Positions 56,660-64,000 of a stretch of DNA of 64,000 bases are shown here, piece by piece. The stretch lies in NCBI GenBank assembly GCA_947095585.1, contig OX352765.1, positions 87,380,965-87,444,964 on the forward strand. The letters are read 5' to 3'. Source of the DNA: Nephrocerus scutellatus. Lineage: Eukaryota > Arthropoda > Insecta > Diptera > Pipunculidae. The notes beneath the pieces are model-generated. The model was not told the origin of the DNA. It did not search any database and saw only the letters and a program-made list of their open reading frames with translations. How positions within the stretch are numbered: the first letter of the stretch is position 1; each line of letters starts with the position of its first letter. Made by a program: the position numbers and the translations under genes.

Positions 56660-56824
56660 ATGGATCCAAAACAAGCAGAAAACCGCACAAATCAGTGCAA
56701 TCCAACAGATACTAAAACGGGTCCAGGTCACACTGCTCCCTATAGCGGAGCCGGAACGCAAGCTGATAAGGATAATCACGCAAATCAATTAAATCCCAAT
56801 AACCCACGTTATGGTGGAAAATAA
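56660..56824 (+). CDS. 54-residue hydrophilic protein, gene copy B
   Basis: Intronless; starts MDPKQAENRTNQCNPTDTKT and is otherwise the same as copy A, ending PRYGGK and two TAA stops. AATAAA at 56835-56840 follows 11 bp after the stop. An in-frame extension from an ATG at 56461 is not used here because it lies before the TATA box. Compact promoter, short leader and close poly(A) signal suggest an inducible or strongly expressed gene; that is inference. No known domain. Confidence 0.7.
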   Translation: MDPKQAENRTNQCNPTDTKTGPGHTAPYSGAGTQADKDNHANQLNPNNPRYGGK

Positions 56825-56834
56825 TAAGACATAA

Positions 56835-56840
56835 AATAAA
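56835..56840 (+). terminator. Poly(A) signal of copy B
   Basis: AATAAA 11 bp after the stop, mirrored in copy A at 53319-53324. Confidence 0.65.
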
Positions 56841-58129
56841 AATGTGTTCTTAAATTGTAAAATAGTTTTTTATTTTTCATTAATCATTTCATATTTTAGA
56901 CAAACTTATTTAAACTACTGCGTACATTCCATTTAGGTTTTACATGTGGTCATCAGCATCATCATATATACTTGTGGGTTAACCTGAAATGGAGCGGGAA
57001 GCATTCTACACTTCGAATTTTTCTTTTTTTTTGTCCGTAGGATTGATTCTTTTTTCTCTATATATTTAAATATTTCAGATTAAAAAAGGTCGGTATAGGC
57101 AATTACGATTCGGTGTACATATGCAAAGACTTGAATTAGGATGGGCTAATAAAGGTATCTTAATTTCAACAGTTCAACGGCGCAATTCGCAATACGCCAT
57201 AAGTATGCTATGCCGGTTGTTAATGACGCATCTACATTATTCACCGGAATCGGCTGCTGTACATATAATAAATTTTGATTTCCCATATAGCTACAAAATA
57301 TATATAGTTTGTCAGAGAAGAGAGAAGAAAGAAAATACTAATTTCACTTCAGCAGCTGCTCACTTTTCCCGAACATCATCGGAAAATGTATTAGGAAAGA
57401 ACCTGATGTCGGGTATGAGTACCTAATAGACCGATCATTCGAATTTAGTCCCATACATAACACCCGCTATCTTCTGCGTCCCTCGGATGTCTTTATTGTA
57501 GTTCCTTTAATAATTACGAGTACAGTTGTGCTCCTTTAGGGTTTTCAGCATATTTCCCACCAAAAAACCTTCGAGAATGGTACAGTTGTCAAAATACGCT
57601 CATTCAAAGAAACATTTTCTAATCCTTATCCTTATCGCAGTGAAATTATTTCGGTGCGACTTGGTTTGGTTTTGCGCATTTGCGGAAAGCTATGTAGTGC
57701 AATTCAGTACCTGCAAGTCATAAGTCCTCCGTTATAGAAATATAATCTGTGATGCAATATGCAAAAGGACGCGTTGCGCCGAGAGATATATAAATTTGTT
57801 TCATAAATGCCGCCCGACGACAAATTCAAAAAGGAAAGAAAAACATGAAAAACTATTTTCTACCGTAGATAGCACATTCTACATTTAATTATCACTTTTA
57901 CTCGTCTTTACTTAAAATTAAAATAAAGTTAACAACAAAATATAAATTCTTATTATTTTAAATGGATTTTATTAATTGTTTAAAGTTTCATCGGCGTGTG
58001 CAGAGTCGAGGGGCTCTTTTTGGAAATTAAAAAGATTTTATTCAAACTCTGCACTCATATATCTCGATGACAACACTTTCTGTGAAAATTTGGAAGGTAA
58101 TTTTGTCGTTCTGATAGGGTGTTGAGTGG

Positions 58130-58330
58130 CGGCCTGGAGTTGTGTCTGGATGATGGTTTGAGGGGCTCTTCATGGCATCTTAAGATGGTCTTTACGGGGA
58201 CTTGAAGGGGGTCTTAGTGGTCTCTTACGAAGAGTCATGAGTGGGTTTAAGGCAATCTTAACTGGCATTGGCATCTTAAGTAGGTTTTTTGACGCATCCT
58301 AAAGGCGTTTTCAATAGGTCTTGAGCGGAT
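58130..58330. repeat. Minisatellite in right arm
   Basis: GGTCTT/GGGTCTTAG/GGTCTTGAG units mirror 51840-52030. Confidence 0.65.
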
Positions 58331-59125
58331 TCTCGAGCGGAGTCGATTAGTTATCTGGTATGTACTACTTATCTAATATACTGACTATAACTAACATGTT
58401 TGTCTTGAGTCCCACATATTTTTTAAAAAATTAATCCGATCCAATTAGAAATTTACATGAAAGTTTTATCGTTTGATTCTTTAAATGTGTCTGTCTTTCA
58501 ATCGCCTATGTGATGTTCTTTCTAATGACCCAAATAGTTTGATCTGAATAAAAAAAATGCCGTCAGATCAAGGGGTTGTACCCAAAAAATCTAAAGATTG
58601 TCTACATCAAATTTCAGAAAACGCATTTTTAAGATTTACCCCCACTTTTCTTACAAATTCACTAACACGTAGAAATAACTACGTTTCCATGAATCAAATT
58701 AGAGCTGGGTTTGTTTGAAATATATTTTCATCAAATGCAATATGGCGTCACACGTTTCCAAGTTTTCAAATTTGAAACTGAGTTGATCATAGAATACAAA
58801 ATCCGACGAATACTTACAAAGTAATAATATTTGCCATTTTGAATTTCAACTCTGATCTACCAAGGAATTTTCGTTGAGTTCAACCTTAGTTTAACGAAAA
58901 CTAAACTCATCCCCGTTTCCATGAATGCAAAATCAGGATCAACCCACGATAATCCAAACATGGAAAAGAGATAAATGTTAATTTTTGATTATTATAATTA
59001 TATTATATTAAAGCTAAAAAAATAAATACACCATTTTGGTTGGCGTCATTCAAGAATTGGATGTTGTGTTTTGACTTATTTTAGGTTATATTGGATTGGG
59101 AGGTTATAAAATTGTGTGCTCTAAT

Positions 59126-60250
59126 ATTGCTATTACGCTTGATTTACGCTTGATTTACATATGTGGCGTTCGAGAAAAAATGAGTAGGACGGCTGTTAAA
59201 TAGAAATTTTGGTTAGCCAGACGAGAGAAATAGTATATTTTTCAATATTAGCATAATCCTATAGACTCAATTATGGTTTATAATGGGGAATCCCCTCTTT
59301 ACACTACGCTTAACAGAATATAATAATTTTTCCATTCAGCCGTTATATTTTTCCAATAATGATTCTAGCTTTGCGTGAGTTTAGCTACGTTTTATGAGAC
59401 GCTTGCTGATGAAAAAAATACACGCTTTCGCTTCGTTTGAAAAATATGCAAATTTTTTATCAAAGTTTAAAAACCAAACTCTTTAGGACTAATGTAAATG
59501 TCTACCAAATGAGATCTCTTGTTACATTCCAATAGAACACACATTGTAGGTATATGTGCATTGATACGCATTTTTTTCACGCAGTACATGACGTTGACAA
59601 TACAATTTAACGACCGAAGCTCTTACAACAAAATGGGAATGTATGACATCACATGTATGGACAACAAAACCACGGACATTCCATGTGAGTGTTAACGCAA
59701 AATTTCAGTGAAAAATGATTAAGTGAAGAAGTCTTCCATAATCGTACATGCAACATGCAACGATATCATATAAAAGTAATTACAATTAGTATTTCTGTTA
59801 ACGTTTAAGAATCATTGTGTCTCTACAACTATTTTAGTTGTTTCTCGGATGCTTCTCCTAACACGGCACGTCGGTTCTGAATACAATTTCGTTAATAGTA
59901 TAGTACACCAATCTACTCGTTTGCTTTATTTATTTATACCTATAGAAACATATCATAGCTATCTATTAGTATTAGTGCTGACTGCTGACTATGATTGCAA
60001 AGGTTTACCAGCAATTATGGGACTAGTCGATTCTCTGAAACACGTTAGGAGTTCTAAATTTCTGTTGTAAAATAATTAAGTCTCCACAAAAATATGTATT
60101 TGTATTCAATACCATAGCCTTTAGCATTTGGAAGAACGACGCCAATGACTAGGTATTTTTTTTTTCTTTGACACACTATTTCAAAAGTTATAATCATTAC
60201 GATTATTCGGTTTGTCGCTAACAATCGTTTTCTTAGTGAAGCGTACGGAA
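59126..60250. other. No gene recognised
   Basis: AT-rich. 59217-59280 resembles 49606-49670. Nothing else is supported. Confidence 0.45.
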
Positions 60251-60663
60251 TTAGAATTTAATATTGGACAGCAGGCGATCCCGTAGAAGCATCAAAAACA
60301 AAGAGCATGTCGTACTTATTGCGTAGTATAGTGGATTGTGCCGTTGCACTGTTGGAATTAAGCCACTCATTTTATAGTTACCATCAGAATTAAAGTCTAT
60401 ATAGACCGAATCGTAACTGCCTATACCAAGTGTTTTATTCTGGAATATTTTAAACATTAGAGAAAGAAACATTCTACAACAAAAAAAAAAAAGAAAAATT
60501 CAAATTGAAGAATGCTTCGCTCTCCATTACATCTTGATGACCACATGGGTTAATAGAATTTGCCAACCTGGAAAACCTTAATGGAATACCTTTCTACTGG
60601 GTACAAATGAAATGATTGATTGATGAAAAATAAAAAACCATTTTACAACTTAACAACACATTT
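60251..60663 (-). repeat. Downstream flank of copy C, paralogous to arm sequence
   Basis: The block CTATATAGACCGAATCGTAA, CTGCCTATACC and the GTGCCGTTGCACTGTTGGAA segment match the flanks of copies A (about 52978-53080) and B (about 57085-57190) in the same relative order, but with more divergence, showing an older duplication. Confidence 0.65.
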
Positions 60664-60828
60664 TTATTTTCTTATTAAATTCCACCACCAACGTAGATTA
60701 TTTGGATTTAATTGATTAGAGCGATTGTCCTTATCAGCTTTTGTTCCGGCTCCGCTGTATTTAGAAGAGTGGCCTGGACCCGATGGAATATGTGTTGGAT
60801 TGCACTGGTTAGTACGATTCCGATTCAT
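60664..60828 (-). CDS. 54-residue hydrophilic protein, gene copy C (diverged)
   Basis: Starts MNRNRTNQCNPTHIPSGPGH, keeps YSGAGTKADKDN and SNQLNPNN, and ends LRWWWNLIRK. The C-terminus is altered by a small insertion, which shifts the frame relative to copies A and B, yet the total length is again 54 residues. The conserved core (RTNQCNPT, GPGH, YSGAGT-AD-KDN, NQLNPNN) defines the family. It has its own TATA box and initiator. It may be active, or starting to decay. Confidence 0.6.
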   Translation of the reverse strand: MNRNRTNQCNPTHIPSGPGHSSKYSGAGTKADKDNRSNQLNPNNLRWWWNLIRK

Positions 60829-60946
60829 TATGAAAGATTGATTACTGGTAAAAGTATTAAATATTATAATACCACCAAAAACAAGACAAGAGACGACTGA
60901 TCACTGATCGATCAACCACGAAGATGAAGAAAGTGAAAGACTGTAC

Positions 60947-60976
60947 ACTGAATTGGAGTTGAAAACCCTTATATAA
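60947..60976 (-). promoter_or_regulatory. TATA box and initiator of copy C
   Basis: TATATAA (60975-60969, minus) and TCAGT with A at 60949. Spacing is about 26 bp, a little shorter than in the other copies. Confidence 0.55.
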
Positions 60977-61861
60977 ATTCTCGCATATTGTCTGACTGTG
61001 TTCGCCATCGTCATTTAACAGCAGTTCTAAATTGGGATTCCCCGTCTAAGAACAAAAATTACTAGGATGGACATGGAAGAAATATACATAAATTAATGAG
61101 AGAATAATGCGGACATAAAGTATAATATATATATAAATCAGAAGAGCGTAAAAGAAAACTCAACTAAACTAATTGAAGAACTACAGTGTTGATAGCACGA
61201 TTATAACACTGTTAGAGCACTCAAATATTGTGCAGTTCAAATACAATTCCAATACAAAATAACCAGCAAAGCATAGCGTAGTGGAGGTTTAAAAATACTT
61301 GTTTGTGTTTTTATGAGAGATCTACACGTTGACTTTGAAGTCGTCGTCTTTTATTATTCTAATGGAAATTTCATTTAAATCAGTTTGTAAATGTGGCTGA
61401 TATTAAACTTTTATATTTCACACCCCTAGGGAGGGGAAATTGATAGCTTTTGCGGCAAATATGTGTTTTTAAGTGGGCGGGCCTAAATATTGGTATCAAA
61501 TTAAAATTACTTCTATACGGTGCCAAGAGCAATAAAGTACTTGTGAGTATATAATAAATAAAACAAAAAACTGCTATCTAAATATAAGTTAATTCAGCGC
61601 ACTGTATTTTACAGTGTCCATAATTTTCAAAACCGCCTTTTACAAGGAAAAACTCATTTCTGAATATAAACCAAAGAAGCGAGGGAATCATATCATCTCT
61701 TTTTGTACGGAAAAACTCAATCATATCTAATAAAATTTAAATTCTTCCAGCTTACGTTAAAATTGGGCCACGCCCATAATGCGGTTATGTAGAACTAATT
61801 TTCACCTTTCATTTGATATCAATATTTAGACCCACCCACTTTTAAACACGCCCCCTGATGA
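60977..61861. other. No gene recognised
   Basis: 61268-61352 is a paralogue of 49922-50010. The rest is AT-rich unique sequence. Confidence 0.45.
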
Positions 61862-61969
61862 ACTTTTTTAAATATATATTTACTTTAGTTTAGTTCAGTG
61901 CAATTCCTTTGTGACGTAAGTGCTTACACGTTAAAGAACAATAAATTATTAAATATTTATTAAATAAAC

Positions 61970-62250
61970 TAGCTGTTCCCGGGCGCTTTGCTACCCGCCC
62001 ACTGACGCCACGCCCACTTACACCCGCGTTTCCCAGCTGCCCCATTCCACTGACCCCCGCCCACTGATCTCACGCCCACTGACCTCCCGCCCACTAACCT
62101 CCCGCCCATTGACCTCTTACACACTGACCCACCGCCCACTGAACTCACACCCACTGACCTCACACCCACTGACCGCACAACCACTGACTTCCCGCCCACT
62201 GACGCTACGCCCACTTACACCCGCGTTTCCCGGCTGCCTCATCCTACAGA
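61970..62250. repeat. CCCGCCCACTGACCT minisatellite
   Basis: About fourteen 14-16-bp units on a CCGCCCACTGACCT theme. The array is bracketed by two copies of ACGCCCACTTACACCCGCGT. It is part of a segment absent from the paralogous site at 50607. Confidence 0.85.
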
Positions 62251-62262
62251 CCCCCGCCCATA

Positions 62263-62500
62263 TTATATGGTGTGAACTTGAGCCAAATCGTTCCATAAAT
62301 AAGAATTTTCGTGAAAAAAAAAACGACACCAGCGTCACCTATCAGGTCCAAATTTTGTCAACGACTTTCTTTTTATTTAAATATTATATGGTGTGAATTT
62401 GAGCCAAATCGTTTCATATATAAGAATTTTCGAAAGAAAAAAAAACGACACCAGCACCACCTAGCGGGGCTGAACCAACTCAGAAACCATCGCGGGCTCA
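62263..62500. repeat. Tandem duplication of an about 117-bp segment
   Basis: ATATTATATGGTGTGAACTT, GAGCCAAATCGTT and ACGACACCAGC occur twice in the same order, starting at about 62263 and 62381. Confidence 0.75.
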
Positions 62501-62810
62501 TGCACAACAACTTTGCTAAAGATCATCACATGATCAAATGCATAGTTTACGATTCTATAGGAATCAAACACACAGACATTCAGATGATACTGTAAAAATT
62601 ATTTTTTTACTAGCTATCCGAATGCCCCATCCCACTGAGAATTTTGGAAACAATTTATGATTTATGAACCATTCACAATAACAAAATAATAACAACATAA
62701 TCAAAACAAAACTGTAATTCATTAGTTAATACTAACTTTAAATTTATCTACAAATGTGTTTTAAACTACAAATAATTGAATCGTTTTTTAATTACTTTTT
62801 ACTATAGTTG

Positions 62811-63125
62811 TTATTCCCGGTGTTACGCGGGACCCGCGCACAAGACACCGTTTAGATCCATCAAAAGCTAAAATAAGTGTTCGAATCGTACGTGATGGTC
62901 CCGAGTTCATACATAAATCCCATTGAAAATAGAATTTTTTTCAGTTTTTCCAAAATTTTCTAATTTTTTCTCGAATTTTTAAATTTTCCAGGGTCCTATT
63001 ATTATCCCCGGATGAATACGAATATTTTTTTTAAAAAATTAGTCAAATCGGTCCAGCCGTTTAGCCGTGAAAAGGTAACAGACAGACAGACTGAGTTGCT
63101 TTCACATTTATAATATAAGTAAGGA
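62811..63125 (-). mobile_element. Widespread arthropod non-autonomous repeat
   Basis: The minus strand reads TTATATTATAAATGTGAAAG, then TCTGTCTGTCTGTTACC, TTTTCACGGCTAAACGGCTG, GACCGATTTGA and ends CGCGTAACACCGGGAATAAC. This layout is that of a very common insect interspersed repeat, often ending at an ACAGCTAGT-like site. Most of it is missing at the paralogous position near 50735-50760. Classification is uncertain. Confidence 0.5.
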
Positions 63126-64000
63126 TATATCTAAAACTACATACATTTTGATACATATTTGCACATACTGTAAAGTATGAACGGCACGTTTTAAATACGA
63201 ACGTCTGGCAACCATAAATATGCCTACGCAAGAAGCGAATGTCGAATTCTATTCACTTTTTTTGAAAAATCTCGATTTGGTGGTTCTAATAGAACAAAAA
63301 AACATTTGATCTGTTTTTGTAGTTGTGTTGGTAGACATAAACTATTGTTTATAATTTTATGGCACAATTTTATAACCTCCTACTCCAAAATAACCTAAAA
63401 ATAGTCACAATACAACATCCAATTCTTGAATGACGCCAACCAAAATGGTGTATTTAGATTTTTAGCTGTAATTTATAATAATCAAAAATTAACATTTATC
63501 TCTTTTCCATGTTGGGTTTGATCGTGGGTTGTACTTTTTCGCTTTCAAGGAAACGGGGTTGAGTTTAGTTTTCGTTAAACTCAGTTTGAACTTAACGAAA
63601 ATACCTTGGTAGATCAGAGTTGAAATTATTATTTTGTAAGTAATCGTCGGATTTTGTATTCTATGATCAAAATTTCAACTCAGTTTCAAATTTGAAAACT
63701 TGGAAACGTGTGACGCCATATTGCATTTGATGAATTATTTCAACCAAACCAAGCTCTTTTTTGATTCATGGAAACGTAGTTATTTCTACGTGTTAGTGAA
63801 TTTGTAAGAAAAGTGGGGGTAAATCTTAAAAATGCGTTTTCTGAAATTTGATGTAGACAATCTTTAGATTTTTTGGGTACAACCCCTTGATCTGACGGCA
63901 TTTTTTTTATTCAGATCAAACTATTTGGGTCATTAGAAAGAACATCACATAGGCGATTGAAAGACAGACACATTTAAAGAATCAAACGATAAAACTTTCA

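Larger units (their letters stand above)
55745..59125 (-). repeat. Right arm of the large inverted duplication
   Basis: Inverted copy of 50960-54275. Gene B, its promoter and the chitin-gene remnant (57901-57960) are all present. Differences are scattered substitutions and short indels; it keeps the TTTATTTTAATTTTAA segment that the left arm has lost. Confidence 0.85.
61862..64000 (+). repeat. Third copy of the outer arm sequence, cut by the window edge
   Basis: Direct-orientation match to 50500-51660: TTTAGTTCAGTGCAATTCCT at 61888, the GATACTGTAAAAATTA block at 62585, and continuous similarity from 63110 to 64000 with 50780-51660. It contains two segments missing at 50.6-50.8 kb (61970-62584 and about 62716-63090). 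Confidence 0.8.

Noticed and set aside
61969..62396. Pro/Leu/Thr-repeat frames on both strands
   Set aside because: Generated by the CCGCCCACTGACCT minisatellite.
1..64000. CRISPR arrays, operons, bacterial-type signals
   Set aside because: Spliced genes and insect transposons show a eukaryotic nuclear genome; the tandem repeats lack the repeat-spacer pattern.

Overview
The window is nuclear DNA from a higher fly (Diptera, Brachycera). The evidence is canonical GT-AG introns in hand-spliced genes, fly-type CAG/CAA/CAC homopolymer coding, a tramtrack-group BTB domain, TATA plus TCAGT initiator promoters, and a dense load of mariner/Tc1, non-LTR and SINE sequences, including a DD41D ('rosa'-type) mariner, a class first described from tephritid flies. 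I cannot fix the family. All splicing and repeat alignments were done by eye.

Supported host genes, left to right: (1) a plus-strand two-exon gene (3118-8101) for a His/Gln/Asn/Ser-rich protein with two predicted membrane helices and two C-terminal PPxY motifs; (2) a minus-strand three-exon NOSIP homologue (13392-14533); (3) a minus-strand five-exon OSTM1 homologue (17230-18380); (4) a minus-strand BTB plus two-C2H2 transcription factor, chinmo-like (23268-36599), with a 10.6-kb first coding intron full of transposons and a possible 5' leader exon near 43 kb; (5) a plus-strand secreted protein with two chitin-binding domains (46450-47034); and (6) three copies of a tiny intronless TATA-driven gene encoding a hydrophilic 54-residue protein (53335-53499 minus, 56660-56824 plus, 60664-60828 minus).

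Mobile DNA fills much of the rest. There are two near-identical DD41D elements, one with an intact transposase frame (47656-48959) and one in the BTB gene intron with a 1-bp frameshift (31463-32765). There are degenerate mariner, Tc3-like and rosa-like copies, and two non-LTR families: LINE-A (with RNase H, ending in CCTAA repeats) and LINE-B (RTE-like, ending in GATGAT). A LINE-B copy sits inside a LINE-A copy. Four tRNA-derived SINE copies, a MITE, a foldback element and several copies of a GGTCTTTT minisatellite family complete the set.

The most unusual part is 49-64 kb. Two arms of about 3.3 kb (50960-54275 and 55745-59125) are inverted copies of each other, and each carries one nearly identical 54-residue gene with its own TATA box and initiator. 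An older third gene copy follows at 60.7 kb. A third copy of the arm's outer part starts at 61.9 kb and runs off the right edge, which predicts a further gene copy just outside the window. The arms also hold a remnant of the chitin-binding gene's 3' end, linking the amplified array to that gene.
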